A DNA stretch of 64,000 nt from Arthrobacter echini (GCF_008107445.1 NZ_VSLD01000002.1:434001-498000), one strand, 5' to 3'; numbered from the stretch's first letter, positions 29,303-39,825 are shown. Notes: a model not told the origin generated them from the letters alone. Numbers and translations are program-made.

Positions 29303-30382
29303 CTACTCGTCCGCGCCGATGGCGTCGAGGCGCGCCTGCTCGTCCAGCTCGATCGCCGACTGCACCACGGGCTCCAGATCGCCGTTCATGACGGCGTCCA
29401 GATTGTAGGCCTTGTAGCCGGTCCGGTGATCGGCCACGCGATTCTCCGGGTAGTTGTACGTGCGGATGCGCTCCGAGCGGTCCATCGTGCGGATCTGCGA
29501 CTTGCGGATATCGGAGTTGGCGGCATCGATCTTCTCCTGCTCGTGCGCCAGGATGCGCGAGCGCAGCACCCGCATGGCCGCCTCGCGATTCTGCAGCTGG
29601 GACTTCTCGTTCTGCATCGCGACGACGATCCCCGTGGGCAGGTGCGTGATCCTGACCGCCGAGTCCGTGGTGTTGACGGATTGGCCGCCGGGCCCTGAGG
29701 AGCGGTAGACGTCGATCTTCAGGTCGTTCTGGCTGATCTCGACCTCCTCCGGCTCGTCGACCTCCGGAAGCACGAGCACACCCGCGGCGGAGGTGTGGAT
29801 GCGTCCCTGCGACTCGGTGACCGGGACGCGTTGCACGCGGTGCACACCGCCCTCGAACTTGAGGCGGGCGTAGACGCCCTCGGCCGGGTCGTTGGAGGAC
29901 TGCTTGATGGCCATCTGGACGTCCTTGTAGCCGCCGAGATCGGACTCGTTGGCCGAGAGGAGTTCGGTCTTCCAGCCGCGGGACTCGGCGTACCGCGTGT
30001 ACATGCGCAGCAGGTCACCGGCGAAGAGGGCTGCCTCGTCGCCGCCCTCACCACCCTTGACCTCGATGATCACGTTGCGGCCGTCGTTGGGGTCCCGTGG
30101 GATGAGGAGGCGGCGCAGGCGCTCCTGTGCCGCGGCGAGCTGACCCTCGAGGACGGGGACCTCGGCGGCGAGCTCCGGGTCCTCCCCCGCCATCTCGCGG
30201 GCGGCCTCGAGATCCTCGTCGAGCGCCGCCCACCGGTTGTGTGCGTCGACGATGCGGCCGAGCTCGGCGTACCGGCGTCCGAGCTTGCGGGCCAGTGCCT
30301 GGTCCGCGTGGACGGCGGGATCCGCGAGCTGGTCCTGCAGCTCGGAGTGCTCATCGAGCAGTCCCTGGATGGATTCGAACAT
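29303..30382 (-). CDS. prfA: Peptide chain release factor 1
   Basis: 359 residues, full length. RF1 recognises UAA and UAG. The codon-recognition tripeptide PVT is at 187-189 and the peptidyl-tRNA hydrolysis motif GGQ at 232-234 ([10 protein letters not shown]). The start is supported by GAGGT about ten bases upstream and by a TAGACT -10 at 30412-30417. First gene of prfA-prmC-glycosyltransferase. Confidence 0.96.
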   Translation of the reverse strand: MFESIQGLLDEHSELQDQLADPAVHADQALARKLGRRYAELGRIVDAHNRWAALDEDLEAAREMAGEDPELAAEVPVLEGQLAAAQERLRRLLIPRDPNDGRNVIIEVKGGEGGDEAALFAGDLLRMYTRYAESRGWKTELLSANESDLGGYKDVQMAIKQSSNDPAEGVYARLKFEGGVHRVQRVPVTESQGRIHTSAAGVLVLPEVDEPEEVEISQNDLKIDVYRSSGPGGQSVNTTDSAVRITHLPTGIVVAMQNEKSQLQNREAAMRVLRSRILAHEQEKIDAANSDIRKSQIRTMDRSERIRTYNYPENRVADHRTGYKAYNLDAVMNGDLEPVVQSAIELDEQARLDAIGADE

Positions 30383-30411
30383 CGGGTGTACCTCTTTCGG
30401 CGTGTGCAGCC

Positions 30412-30417
30412 AGTCTA
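30412..30417 (-). promoter_or_regulatory. Putative -10 element of prfA operon
   Basis: TAGACT on the minus strand. It predicts a short 5' UTR of about 23 bases containing the ribosome site. The -35 region falls in the right arm of the inverted repeat at 30431-30475. Confidence 0.45.
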
Positions 30418-30430
30418 CGAAGGACGAGCT

Positions 30431-30475
30431 GGCAGGAATGACCGTTCACCACGCACTGGGGCGGTCGTTCCTGCC
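30431..30475 (-). other. 14-bp inverted repeat upstream of prfA
   Basis: GGCAGGAATGACCG and CGGTCGTTCCTGCC can pair over 14 positions with one G-U, loop 17 bases. It overlaps the likely -35 region of prfA; it could be an operator or an RNA hairpin of rho read-through transcripts. Confidence 0.55.
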
Positions 30476-30501
30476 ATCTCGGCACCGGCCTTAACGGCCA
30501 C

Positions 30502-30544
30502 AGCCGTCCGGGACACACCGGGTGGCGGCGTGTCCCGAACGGCT
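30502..30544 (-). terminator. Hairpin after rho
   Basis: AGCCGT-C-CGGGACAC pairs with GTGTCCCG-A-ACGGCT, 14 pairs with one mismatch, starting ten bases after the rho stop codon. No U-run follows, as is common for actinobacterial terminators, so function is likely but not certain. Confidence 0.6.
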
Positions 30545-30553
30545 GATGGGGTG

Positions 30554-32860
30554 CTAGTCGGAGTCCTTGGAGCCCAGCGTGGTCTTCTGGACCTGCATCA
30601 GGAACTCCACGTTGGACTGCGTCTCCCGGATCTTGTTGGTGAGCAGCTCCAGTGCCTGCTGGGTCTCGAGACCCGACAGCACGCGGCGTAGCTTCCACAT
30701 GATCTTGACCTCGTCGGGCGAGAGCAGATTCTCCTCGCGCCGAGTACCGGAGGCGTTGACGTCGACGGCGGGGAAGATCCGCTTGTCCGCGAGATTGCGG
30801 GAGAGGCGGAGCTCCATGTTGCCGGTGCCCTTGAACTCCTCGAAGATGACCTCGTCCATCTTGGACCCGGTCTCCACGAGCGCCGTGGCGAGAATGGTGA
30901 GCGAGCCACCGTTCTCGATGTTGCGCGCCGCACCGAAGAAGCGCTTGGGCGGGTAGAGCGCCGCGGAGTCGACACCGCCGGAGAGGATACGTCCCGACGC
31001 CGGAGCGGCCAGGTTGTAGGCACGTCCCAGGCGCGTCATCGAGTCCAGCAGCACGACGACGTCCATGCCCATCTCCACGAGGCGCTTGGCGCGCTCGATG
31101 GAGAGCTCCGCGACGGTCGTGTGATCGTCGGCGGGCCGGTCGAAGGTCGAGGCGATGACCTCGCCCTTGACCGTGCGCTGCATGTCGGTGACTTCCTCGG
31201 GACGCTCGTCCACCAGGACCATCATGAGGTGCACCTCAGGATTGTTGATCGTGATGGCGTTCGCGATCGCCTGCAGGATGAGCGTCTTGCCTGCCTTGGG
31301 CGGGGAGACGATCAGACCGCGCTGGCCTTTGCCGATCGGCGCCACGAGATCGATCACGCGGGGACCGATCTTCTTCGGGTCCGTCTCGAGGCGCAGGCGG
31401 TCCGAGGGGTACAGGGGCACGAGCTTGGCGAACTCGACGCGGTCCGTGAGCTCCTCCGCCGACTTGCCGTTCACCGAGGTGACGCGGACGAGTGCGTTGA
31501 ACTTCTGGCGCGCGCTGGCCTGGGTCTCGCCCTCACGGGGAGCGCGGATGGCTCCCACCACGGCGTCGCCCTTGCGCAGACCGTGCTTCTTGACCTGCGC
31601 GAGTGAGACATAGACGTCGTTGGGGCCCGGCAGATAGCCGGAGGTGCGGACGAAGGCGTAGCTCTCGAGGATGTCGAGGATGCCCGCGACGGGCAGCAGG
31701 ACGTCGTCCTCGGTGACCTCGACGTCGTCGACGTCGGGGTTCTGGTTGCGTCCGCGCCGGCGGTCGTTGCGCTCGTTGCGGTCACGGAACCGGCTGTTGC
31801 GGTCCTCGGAGGCGTTGCCACCGCGATTCGACCGGTTGCGCCGGTTGCGACCGCGACCCTCGTCGTCATTCGAGGAGTTCGACCGGTTGTCACTGCGGGC
31901 GCTGTCGTTCCGGTTCTCGTTCCGGTTGTCACCACGGTTGTCATTACGCGAGTTGTCGTTCCGGGCGCCGTCGTTCCGGTTCTCGTTCCGGTTGTCATTA
32001 CGCGAGCTGTCGTTCCGGACGCCGTCGTTCCGGTTCTCGCCACGGTTGTCACTGCGCGAGCTGTCATTACGCGAGCTGTCGTTCCGGGCGCCGTCGTTGG
32101 AGGCGTCGTCCCCTGCCGGGCTGTTCCCCGCATTGCCGGACGAGGTGTTCGAGGAGTCGTCCCGCCCGTTGCGTGAGCGACTGCGCCTACCGTCCCGGCC
32201 CTCGGACTGCGTGTCGGTCGAGACAGCGTTCTGCCCGCCGTCCTTGCCACTGCTCTCGGAGCTGTCCTGGGAATCACCCTGGTCCGTCTGGGCGTCGGTA
32301 CGGTCCTCGCCCCGCCGGTTCCGGCGATTGCGCGAGGGCCTGCTTCCGGCGTCGCGGTCAGTACGATCCTGCTGCTCTCCGGCGGGAGCCGTGACGCTCG
32401 CGTCCGTGCCGGAGGCCTCGGCCGGGCTGTCCCCCGTTGCCGCCTCGCTCGCGGACACCACACCGTCGCTGCCTGCGCGGCGGTTCCGGTTCCGGGTGCG
32501 TGGCTGGCGCTCCGCGGGAGCGGACTGTCCGCCGCCGGACCGGTCCTCGTCGGACGTGTCGACTGCGGCAGGAGTCTCGGGCGCCGACTTCTCCGTGTCG
32601 GCCTTCGCCGTGTCGGAGCCGCGTGCGCCGGAGCTCTTCTGGCGATCCGCGACGGCGCCGCCGCGCTGGTGGTCGGAGATGGCCGAGACGAGATCACTCT
32701 TGCGCATCCTCGACCCGCCGGTGATGCCGAGTTGACCGGCAAGAGCCTGCAGCTGTGCGAGTTTCAGGCCTGCAAGGCCGCTGCTCTTGGTAGCTGGTGC
32801 GCCGTCTGCTGCAGCGTCTTGGGTGGCCACACCTGGTAACAGGTCAGTGGTGTCAGTCAC
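30554..32860 (-). CDS. rho: Transcription termination factor Rho with large disordered insertion
   Basis: 768 residues, against about 420 in E. coli. Hexameric RNA helicase that releases RNA polymerase. The Rho_N helical domain is at about 30-66; residues 70-375 are a hydrophilic insertion rich in Asn, Arg, Asp and Ser with repeats of the type NDxSRNDNRNEN; the RNA-binding cold-shock fold is at about 385-460 (SGYLPGPNDVYVS); the P-loop SPPKAGKT is near 519-526; Walker B and LVDERPEEVTDM follow. Long Arg-rich inserts are known from Micrococcus and Mycobacterium Rho, where they alter RNA binding. GTG 32860 is preceded by GGAAGGA. Confidence 0.95.
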   Translation of the reverse strand: MTDTTDLLPGVATQDAAADGAPATKSSGLAGLKLAQLQALAGQLGITGGSRMRKSDLVSAISDHQRGGAVADRQKSSGARGSDTAKADTEKSAPETPAAVDTSDEDRSGGGQSAPAERQPRTRNRNRRAGSDGVVSASEAATGDSPAEASGTDASVTAPAGEQQDRTDRDAGSRPSRNRRNRRGEDRTDAQTDQGDSQDSSESSGKDGGQNAVSTDTQSEGRDGRRSRSRNGRDDSSNTSSGNAGNSPAGDDASNDGARNDSSRNDSSRSDNRGENRNDGVRNDSSRNDNRNENRNDGARNDNSRNDNRGDNRNENRNDSARSDNRSNSSNDDEGRGRNRRNRSNRGGNASEDRNSRFRDRNERNDRRRGRNQNPDVDDVEVTEDDVLLPVAGILDILESYAFVRTSGYLPGPNDVYVSLAQVKKHGLRKGDAVVGAIRAPREGETQASARQKFNALVRVTSVNGKSAEELTDRVEFAKLVPLYPSDRLRLETDPKKIGPRVIDLVAPIGKGQRGLIVSPPKAGKTLILQAIANAITINNPEVHLMMVLVDERPEEVTDMQRTVKGEVIASTFDRPADDHTTVAELSIERAKRLVEMGMDVVVLLDSMTRLGRAYNLAAPASGRILSGGVDSAALYPPKRFFGAARNIENGGSLTILATALVETGSKMDEVIFEEFKGTGNMELRLSRNLADKRIFPAVDVNASGTRREENLLSPDEVKIMWKLRRVLSGLETQQALELLTNKIRETQSNVEFLMQVQKTTLGSKDSD
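31870..32098. repeat. Imperfect tandem repeats coding the Asn/Arg/Asp-rich Rho segment
   Basis: The DNA is built from repeated units whose core is a CGGTTCTCGTTCCGGTTGTC-like block and GAGCTGTCGTTCCG-like blocks, giving residues about 255-330 of Rho. The number of units is likely to vary between strains by slippage; this is inference. Confidence 0.75.
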
Positions 32861-33208
32861 GAAGGATCCTTCCCCCTCGTCGGGCGGCCATCAGATCGGT
32901 GGTCCGCGGTGGTGTGCCCGTGCCGCTGTGCGGACTGGGCGGCCGGTGGTGGTCCGGCGTCGGCTGTGTACTGGGAGCCTGAGGATGTCCGCGTGCGGCA
33001 GCCCTGAGAGCCGCGCACGAGAATAAGGTCGGAGGCTACACCGAGGTGGGCAACTGCTGAAGGGGAGCTGCAGTGGTGCGGCGGTCTTCAGAGGACGGCC
33101 AGATCAGCAGGAGCACACGATGTCCGGTGGACGAGGAGCGTCATCACGACGCCGGTGCCCGGGAACACGGTAGGACCAGAGTGCGCACGCTGTGCGCCGG
33201 AACGATCT
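32861..33208 (-). other. Gene-free region, rho leader
   Basis: 348 bases between thrB and rho with no supportable gene. A short GCGCAC/GTGCGC inverted repeat is found at 33183-33197, just after thrB. The rest probably carries the rho promoter and a long 5' leader, which in other bacteria mediates Rho autoregulation, but no definite -35/-10 pair could be fixed by eye. Confidence 0.5.
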
Positions 33209-34198
33209 CTACCCTTGATGCACTCCCACATTAGCACCTTCCCGCTCCACTGCGAGCCTGATGATCCGCCAGCCGCCCGGCGTTTCGTCCTGCTCCAGCA
33301 ACGCGTGCAGCGCATCCTCGGCAGCGCCCGCGTCGGACTCTCCCACCGCCAGGGTCAGGACACTCGGGCCGGCGCCGGAGATGGTGCTGGCGAAGCCCTC
33401 CGCACGCATCCCGCGCATGAGGGTGGCGCTGGGCAGCATCGCCGGCGCGCGGAAGTCCTGGTGGAGTGCGTCCTGCGTCGCGGCCGGGAGCAGGGACGGA
33501 TCGGCGCCGAGTGCGTGGACCAGCAGGGCTGCGCGGCCGGCGTTGGCGGCAGCACTGCGGTGGGAGACCGACGTCGGCAGCAGCGCCCTCGCGCTCTCCG
33601 TGGACAGCGAGGTGTCCGGGACGGCGAGGACCGGAACGATGTCCGGGTGCACGTCCACCCGGGTGCTGTGGTAGACCCGGCCGCTCTCCCAGGAGATGGC
33701 GAGCGAGCCCATCAGCGCCGGGGCCACGTTGTCGGGGTGGCCCTCGAGGGACGCGGCCCACTGCAGCAGCTGCGCCGGCGCGAAGCGCTCCCCCGCGGGC
33801 AGCAGCGCGTTCCCCGCCAGCACCCCGGCGACGATGGCCGCCGCCGACGACCCGAGCCCCCGACCGTGCGGGATGACGTTGAGCGTATCGAGTTCGAGAC
33901 CGTCCGCTCGATACCCGGCCCGCTGCAGCGTACTGATCAGCGAGGCTGCCACGAGGTGCGTCCCGTCCGTCGGCAGACCGTCGGCGCCCTCACCCTCGGA
34001 GCGGACCAGGATCGTGCCGGAGGCGGTGGTGCGCACGCGCACGGTGTCGTGGAGCGTCAGTGCGAGACCCAGGGCGTCGAAGCCCGGTCCCAGGTTCGCA
34101 CTCGTGGCAGGCGCCCTGACGGAGACGTCCTGTCCGGCCTCCACGGCGGGGAGTGCAAGGACATCCGGCAGCACCGGTACGGCAGGCAGGCGTGCCAT
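33209..34198 (-). CDS. thrB: Homoserine kinase
   Basis: 329 residues, GHMP kinase family. It phosphorylates homoserine on the route to threonine. The N-terminal ATSANLGPGFDALGLAL motif and the ATP-loop PHGRGLGSSAAAIVAG are intact, as is the C-terminal GAGPSVLTL. Last gene of argS-lysA-hom-thrC-thrB; its ATG follows the thrC TGA after one base. Confidence 0.95.
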   Translation of the reverse strand: MARLPAVPVLPDVLALPAVEAGQDVSVRAPATSANLGPGFDALGLALTLHDTVRVRTTASGTILVRSEGEGADGLPTDGTHLVAASLISTLQRAGYRADGLELDTLNVIPHGRGLGSSAAAIVAGVLAGNALLPAGERFAPAQLLQWAASLEGHPDNVAPALMGSLAISWESGRVYHSTRVDVHPDIVPVLAVPDTSLSTESARALLPTSVSHRSAAANAGRAALLVHALGADPSLLPAATQDALHQDFRAPAMLPSATLMRGMRAEGFASTISGAGPSVLTLAVGESDAGAAEDALHALLEQDETPGGWRIIRLAVEREGANVGVHQG

Positions 34199-34199
34199 C

Positions 34200-35303
34200 T
34201 CAGCCCTCGAGACCGAGGGCAGCCGCCACGCTGACGACGTCGAACTCCACCTTGGTGGGTTGGATGTCGGCGCCGTCCGCTGTCCGGAGGGCCCACTGCG
34301 GATCCTTCAGGCCGTGCCCGGTGACGGTGATGACGATCGTCTTGCCCGTGGGCACCTTGCCCTCGGCGTGCTTCTTGATGAGGCCGGCGACACCCGCGGC
34401 GGAAGCCGGCTCCACGAAGACACCTTCCCTGGCGGACAGCCAGCGGTGCGCGTCGAGGATCTCCTCGTCGCTCACCGCCTCGATGAGTCCCCCCGACTCG
34501 TCGCGAGCGGCGACGGCGAAGTCCCACGATGCGGGATTTCCGATGCGGATGGCGGTCGCGATGGTGTCGGGCTCGGTGACGGGGTGGCCCTTGACCAGGG
34601 GCGAGGCCCCTTCGGCCTGGAAGCCCCACATGATCGGGGTGCGCGTGGAGACGGGGGCGAGCTCACCGTGGTGCATGGAGGCGTAGGGCGCGGCGTACTC
34701 CGTGTACCCCTTCCAGTACGCACTGATGTTCCCCGCATTGCCGACGGGCATCAGGTGGTAGTCCGGTGCGTCGCCGAGGGTGTCCACCACCTCGAAGGCC
34801 GCCGTCTTCTGCCCCTCGAGCCTCGCCGGGTTCACGGAGTTAACGAGAAAGACGGGGTAGGACTCCGCGAGCTTCCGGGCCACGTCGAGGCAGTTGTCGA
34901 AGTTGCCGTCCACCTGGAGGAGCTGCGCGCCGTGGGCGATGGCCTGGCTCAGCTTGCCCATCGAGATCTTGCCGTCCGGGACGAGCACCGCGCAGGTGAT
35001 ACCCGCCTGGGTGGCGTAGGCCGCCGCGGACGCCGAGGTGTTGCCGGTGGATGCGCACACCACGGCCTTGGCGCCGGCGGCGACGGCCGCCGTCATCGCC
35101 ATGGTCATGCCGCGGTCCTTGAAGGACCCCGTGGGGTTCATGCCCTCCACCTTCAGGTGGACACTGCACCCGGTGAGCTCGGACAGGTGGCGCGCGTACA
35201 CGAGCGGCGTACCGCCCTCACCGAGCGTGATCACCTCCGTGGCGTCGGTGACCGGCAGGCGTTCGGCGTACTCGCGGATGACTCCGCGCCACTGGTGGGC
35301 CAC
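34200..35303 (-). CDS. thrC: Threonine synthase
   Basis: 367 residues, the short PLP-dependent class. Converts O-phosphohomoserine to threonine. The PLP Lys lies in [11 protein letters not shown]; the Asn-containing [14 protein letters not shown] and the phosphate-binding [12 protein letters not shown] loop are present. The GTG start follows the hom TAA directly (TAAGTG), so translation is coupled; no separate ribosome site is visible. Confidence 0.95.
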   Translation of the reverse strand: MAHQWRGVIREYAERLPVTDATEVITLGEGGTPLVYARHLSELTGCSVHLKVEGMNPTGSFKDRGMTMAMTAAVAAGAKAVVCASTGNTSASAAAYATQAGITCAVLVPDGKISMGKLSQAIAHGAQLLQVDGNFDNCLDVARKLAESYPVFLVNSVNPARLEGQKTAAFEVVDTLGDAPDYHLMPVGNAGNISAYWKGYTEYAAPYASMHHGELAPVSTRTPIMWGFQAEGASPLVKGHPVTEPDTIATAIRIGNPASWDFAVAARDESGGLIEAVSDEEILDAHRWLSAREGVFVEPASAAGVAGLIKKHAEGKVPTGKTIVITVTGHGLKDPQWALRTADGADIQPTKVEFDVVSVAAALGLEG

Positions 35304-36635
35304 TTAGATTCCCTCTACTCGAAGAACGGATGAGACGGCGGTGATGACCTCGAGCTCGGCGACCTGCCGCACGGTGGCCGCCAGGGATGCCTCGACGGCC
35401 CGGTGTGTGACGATGCGCAGCTCGGCCGTGGTGGCGCCGTCGGGCCCGTCCTGCCGGATGCGCTGGCGCATGGTCTCGATGGAGACCCCGTTGGCCGCGA
35501 AGATCTGCGCGATCCGCGCGAGGACACCGGGCTCGTCGACCACCTGCAGGGCGATGCAGTAGCTCGTGCGCACGGCGTCGATGCCGAGGGCCGGCACCTG
35601 GGAGGTGGTCGTCTCCGTGCGGCCGGGGCCTCCGAGGACCCTGCGGCGCGCGGCACTGACGACATCGCCGAGGACGGCGGAGGCGGTGGGCGTACCCCCG
35701 GCGCCCTGCCCGTAGAACATGAGCTCGCCGGCGTTCTCCGCCTCGACGAAGACGGCGTTGAAGGCCCCGTGCACTGCGGCCAGCGGATGGGTGCGCGGCA
35801 GCAGGGTGGGGTGGACGCGCACTCCGATCCCCTCCGCACCGGTCGCATCGGTGAGCAGCTCCGCGATGGCGAGCAGCTTGATGACGTAGCCGTCCTCCGC
35901 CGCGGCGGCGATGTCGTCGGCCGTGACGGACGTGATGCCCTCGCAGGAGACGTCCTCGAGGGCGAAACGTGTGTGGAAGGACAGGGAGGCCAGGATGGCG
36001 GCCTTGGCCGCGGCGTCGTGGCCCTCGATGTCGGCCGTGGGATCCGCCTCCGCGTAGCCGAGGTGTTGGGCCGCCTGCAGCGCGTCGTCGAACTGGGCTC
36101 CCGTGGAGTCCATCTGGTCGAGGATGTAGTTCGTGGTGCCGTTGACGATGCCGAGGACGCGCGTGATGCGGTCACCGGAGAGGCTGTCACGGATAGGTCG
36201 GAGAATGGGGATGGCTCCGGCGACGGCGGCTTCGTAGGACAGCTGCACGCCCGCGGCATCGGCCTGCTCGTAGAGCTCCGGTCCGTCCAGGGCCAGCAGC
36301 GCCTTGTTACCGCTCACCACGGCGGCGCCGTGCGCGATGGCCCGGAGGATCAGCGACTTGGCCGGCTCGATGCCCCCCATGAGTTCGATGACGATGTCCG
36401 CGTCCGCGACCAGCGCGTCGGCGTCCGTGGTGAGGAGCCCGTCGGGCAGCTCGACATCGCGCTCGGCGTCGAGACTGCGGACCGCGACACCCACGAGGTC
36501 GAGCCGGGCGCCCGCGCGGCCGGCGAGGTTGTCCGCGTCGTCGAGGAGGATGCGGGCCACCTGCGAGCCGACCGTGCCGCAGCCGAGCAGGGCCACGCGA
36601 AGGGCTCGTGCGGCGGGCGTTGCTGGAGTGGTCAT
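35304..36635 (-). CDS. hom: Homoserine dehydrogenase
   Basis: 443 residues. Reduces aspartate semialdehyde to homoserine. NAD(P) motif GCGTVGSQVARIL near residue 14, the catalytic region GGIEPAKSLILRAI and VVSGNKALLA, the substrate-binding GIVNGTTNYILDQM and a C-terminal ACT domain (YCIALQVVDEPGVLARI) for feedback control by threonine. No aspartate kinase fusion. The ATG overlaps the lysA stop by four bases. Confidence 0.96.
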   Translation of the reverse strand: MTTPATPAARALRVALLGCGTVGSQVARILLDDADNLAGRAGARLDLVGVAVRSLDAERDVELPDGLLTTDADALVADADIVIELMGGIEPAKSLILRAIAHGAAVVSGNKALLALDGPELYEQADAAGVQLSYEAAVAGAIPILRPIRDSLSGDRITRVLGIVNGTTNYILDQMDSTGAQFDDALQAAQHLGYAEADPTADIEGHDAAAKAAILASLSFHTRFALEDVSCEGITSVTADDIAAAAEDGYVIKLLAIAELLTDATGAEGIGVRVHPTLLPRTHPLAAVHGAFNAVFVEAENAGELMFYGQGAGGTPTASAVLGDVVSAARRRVLGGPGRTETTTSQVPALGIDAVRTSYCIALQVVDEPGVLARIAQIFAANGVSIETMRQRIRQDGPDGATTAELRIVTHRAVEASLAATVRQVAELEVITAVSSVLRVEGI

Positions 36636-38167
36636 GGGTGTGCGTCTCCTGGATCGGTGGCGGGTTCGCGCTGGACGTCCCTGCGGAAGAGGTCGTCCTC
36701 GGTCTCACCGCGGACGATCAGCCGGGCGGCGCCGTCGGCCACCGCGATGACGGGTGGGCGCGTCAGGTAGTTGTAGTTGCTCGCGAGCACCCAGCAGTAG
36801 GCGCCGGTGCCGGGAACGGCGAGGAGGTCTCCGGCTCCGGTGTCCTCCGGGAGATAGGCGTCACGCACCACGATGTCGCCGCTCTCGCAGTGCTTGCCGA
36901 CCACGCGGGAGAGCACCGGGGCTGCCTCGGGTGGGCGCGAGGCGAGAACGGCGGAGTAGTCCGCTCCGTAGAGCACGGGGCGGGCGTTGTCGCTCATGCC
37001 GCCGTCCACCGACACGTAGCGGCGCGGATGCGTGGCGGGCACTGCCTGGCCCTGCTCGCTCCCCGCGGAGTCCACGCGCACGGTCTTCGTGGTGCCCGCG
37101 GTGTACAGGGTGAAGGTGGTGGGGCCCACGATCGCCCGTCCGGGCTCGATCGAGATGCGCGGTACGGCCAGGCCCAGCTCGCGGCAGGTGGAGCCGACGA
37201 CGCCGGCCATGGCCCGGGCGATCTCGGCCGGCGGGCGCGGCTCGTCCGCCTCGGTGTAGGCGATGCCGTAGCCACCGCCGAGATCGAGCTCGGGCAGTTC
37301 GACGCCGTGCCGGTCGCGGACAGCGGCGAGGAACCCCAGGAGCCGCTGCGCCGCGAGTTCAAAGCCCTCGGGCTCGAAGATCTGCGATCCGATGTGGCAG
37401 TGCACGCCGAGCAGATTGATGCCTGGGTGCGCGAGTGCGTTGGCGACGGCGCGATGCGCGGGGGACGTGCCGCCGTCGTCGCCCGGGCCCTGGCCGACTG
37501 CCGGCTCGGTGGTCGCGTCAGCAGCCAGGGACAGACCGAACTTCTGGTCCTCGTGGGCCGTCGCGATGAATTCGTGGGTGTGGGCGTGGACCCCGGGCGT
37601 GAGGCGGATCATCACGTTGGCGATCCGGCCGCGCTGCACGGCGAGATCCCCGACGAGGGCCACCTCCTGCAGGCTGTCGACGACGATCCGCCCCAGGTCC
37701 GCGTCGATGGCCCGGGTGATCTCCGCCGCCGACTTGTTGTTGCCGTGCAGACCGAGCCGGTGCCCGGGCATGCCGGCGCGCAGCGCGACGGCCAGCTCCC
37801 CACCGGAACACGTGTCGAGGCCGAGTCCCTCCTCGCGGACCCAGTGCGCCACCTCGGTGCACAGGAAGGACTTTCCGGCATAGAAGACGTCCACACCGCC
37901 GCAGAGTTCGCGGAAGGCGTCGTCGAACGCAGTACGGAAGATCCGCGCGCGGGCACGGAAATCGCGCTCGGAGACGACGAACAGCGGCGTGCCGTACTGC
38001 TGCGCCAGCTCCGTGACGCTGACGCCGTCGATCTGCAGGACGCCGTCGTCGCCGCGCTCCACGTCCTCGGCCCACAGCTTCGCCTCGAGCCGGGCCTGGT
38101 CCTCGGGCAGGGTGAGCCACGCGGGGGCGAGCGGCGAGGCCCCGGCGGCCGTGGTCGTCACCGTCAC
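36632..38167 (-). CDS. lysA: Diaminopimelate decarboxylase
   Basis: 511 residues. PLP enzyme that makes lysine from meso-diaminopimelate. The PLP Lys is in [35 protein letters not shown] and KHCESGD are in order; an Ala/Gly-rich insertion lies at about 200-225. The GTG start at 38167 shares bases with the argS stop (ATGTGACGG), and a second GTG two codons later is possible. Clustering with hom and thr genes joins lysine and threonine branches of the aspartate pathway. Confidence 0.94.
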   Translation of the reverse strand: MTVTTTAAGASPLAPAWLTLPEDQARLEAKLWAEDVERGDDGVLQIDGVSVTELAQQYGTPLFVVSERDFRARARIFRTAFDDAFRELCGGVDVFYAGKSFLCTEVAHWVREEGLGLDTCSGGELAVALRAGMPGHRLGLHGNNKSAAEITRAIDADLGRIVVDSLQEVALVGDLAVQRGRIANVMIRLTPGVHAHTHEFIATAHEDQKFGLSLAADATTEPAVGQGPGDDGGTSPAHRAVANALAHPGINLLGVHCHIGSQIFEPEGFELAAQRLLGFLAAVRDRHGVELPELDLGGGYGIAYTEADEPRPPAEIARAMAGVVGSTCRELGLAVPRISIEPGRAIVGPTTFTLYTAGTTKTVRVDSAGSEQGQAVPATHPRRYVSVDGGMSDNARPVLYGADYSAVLASRPPEAAPVLSRVVGKHCESGDIVVRDAYLPEDTGAGDLLAVPGTGAYCWVLASNYNYLTRPPVIAVADGAARLIVRGETEDDLFRRDVQREPATDPGDAHP

Positions 38168-39813
38168 ATCCGCTCCGGAGCCGAGACGCCGAGGAGGGTC
38201 AGGCCGTTCGCGAGGACCTGCTGCGTCGCGTTGTTCAGCCACAGCCGTGAGCGGTGGAGGTCCTCCACGGGCTGGTCCCTGAGCGGCGCGACGCGGCAGG
38301 CGTCGTACCACCGGTGGTACGTGCCGGCGATGACCTCGAGGTGGCGGGCCACCCGGTGCGGTTCCCTGAACGCCGCGGACTGCGCCACGACGCCGGGGAA
38401 CTGGCCGAGGGCCGCGAGCAGTTCGCCCTCGGTCGGGTGGCTCAGCGAGGCGGCGTCGAACGCGCTGGTGTCCACGCCCGCGGAGACGGCGTTCCGGGCG
38501 ACGGCGTGGGTGCGGGCGTGGGCGTACTGCACGTAGAACACGGGGTTCTCGTTGGTGTGCCGGGTGAGCAGATCCAGATCGATGTCGATGTTCGAATCGG
38601 CAGAGAAGCGGGCCAGGGTGTAGCGCGCGGCGTCCACGCCGACGGCCTCGACCAGATCCTCGAGCCTGACCACGGTTCCCGCGCGCTTCGACATGCGGAC
38701 CGGTGCGCCGTCCTTCACCAGATTCACCATCTGGCCGATCAGGACCTCGACGGCGTCGGGATCGTCCCCGAGCGCCGCGGCCGCGGCCTTGAGGCGGGCG
38801 ACGTACCCGTGGTGGTCCGCACCCAGCATGATGATGTTCAGATCGAAGCCGCGACGGCGCTTGTTGACGAAGTAGCCGATGTCGCCGGCGATGTACGCCG
38901 GGGACCCGTCGGACTTGATGACCACGCGATCGCGGTCGTCGCCGAAGTCGGTGGACTTCAGCCACCAGGCACCGTCCTCCAGGAACAGGTTCCCCGAGGC
39001 CTTCAACTGGTCCAGGAGGCCTTCCACGAAGTTGTCCTGGAAGAGGGAGTGCTCGTGGAAGTAGACATCGAAGTCGACGCCGAAGTCGTGCAGCGACGCC
39101 TTGATGTCATCGAACATCGCGTCGACGCCCAGGGCACGGAAGCGCTCCACGGCGTCGTCCTGCCCGAGGTCCAGGATCCCCGGCTCGATGGCCAGGACCC
39201 GCTGAGCGATGTCGACGATGTACTGGCCCGCGTACCCGTCCTCAGGGGCGGGCCGTCCGGTCGCCGAGGCGTAGAGGGAGCGCGCAAAACGGTCGATCTG
39301 CGCGCCGTGATCGTTGAAGTAGTACTCCCGCGTCACATCGGCGCCCTGCGACTGGAGGATGCGGGCCAAGGCGTCGCCCACGGCTGCCCAGCGCGTTCCG
39401 CCGATGTGGATGGGACCGGTGGGATTCGCGGAGACGAACTCCAGATTGATCTTCTGTCCGGCGAGCGCGTCGTTCGTGCCGTAGGCCGGACCCGCGTCCA
39501 CGATGGTGCGTGCGAGCTCGCCGGCTGCACCGACGTCGAGCGTGATGTTCAGGAATCCGGGGCCGGCGATGTCCACGCTCTTGACGCCGTCGATCCCGGC
39601 CAGGCGCGCGCTGAGCAGCTGCGCGAAATCACGCGGATTCATCCCGGCCTTCTTGCCGAGCTGGAGGGCGATGTTCGTGGCCCAGTCGCCGTGCTCGCGG
39701 TTCTTCGGTCGCTCCACCCGCACCTCCGAGGGGAGGTCGACGCTGATGTCACCCGCGTCGACGGCGGCCTGCAGGCAGGCGGAAATGGCGGAGGAGAGTT
39801 CGTCGGGAGTCAC
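38164..39813 (-). CDS. argS: Arginyl-tRNA synthetase
   Basis: 549 residues, class I. N-terminal additional domain (about 1-100), then the HxGH-like [17 protein letters not shown], the KMSKS-equivalent [10 protein letters not shown] and a DALR anticodon-binding C-terminus ([28 protein letters not shown]-like with His-Tyr conserved). The GTG at 39813 lies six bases after TATGCT, so the mRNA is likely leaderless; the frame extends upstream to 39960 without membrane or domain support. It opens the argS-lysA-hom-thrC-thrB operon, the order known from Corynebacterium (argS-lysA). Confidence 0.94.
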   Translation of the reverse strand: MTPDELSSAISACLQAAVDAGDISVDLPSEVRVERPKNREHGDWATNIALQLGKKAGMNPRDFAQLLSARLAGIDGVKSVDIAGPGFLNITLDVGAAGELARTIVDAGPAYGTNDALAGQKINLEFVSANPTGPIHIGGTRWAAVGDALARILQSQGADVTREYYFNDHGAQIDRFARSLYASATGRPAPEDGYAGQYIVDIAQRVLAIEPGILDLGQDDAVERFRALGVDAMFDDIKASLHDFGVDFDVYFHEHSLFQDNFVEGLLDQLKASGNLFLEDGAWWLKSTDFGDDRDRVVIKSDGSPAYIAGDIGYFVNKRRRGFDLNIIMLGADHHGYVARLKAAAAALGDDPDAVEVLIGQMVNLVKDGAPVRMSKRAGTVVRLEDLVEAVGVDAARYTLARFSADSNIDIDLDLLTRHTNENPVFYVQYAHARTHAVARNAVSAGVDTSAFDAASLSHPTEGELLAALGQFPGVVAQSAAFREPHRVARHLEVIAGTYHRWYDACRVAPLRDQPVEDLHRSRLWLNNATQQVLANGLTLLGVSAPERM

Positions 39814-39819
39814 CCGTCC

Positions 39820-39825
39820 AGCATA
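39820..39825 (-). promoter_or_regulatory. -10 element for leaderless argS mRNA
   Basis: TATGCT on the minus strand, six bases before GTG 39813. It would drive the whole argS-lysA-hom-thrC-thrB operon. Confidence 0.5.

Noticed and set aside
32861-33208. A small gene in the rho leader (a 75-codon minus-strand frame at 33088-33315)
   Set aside because: It overlaps the end of thrB, lacks a ribosome site and has Arg/Ser-rich composition typical of shadows.
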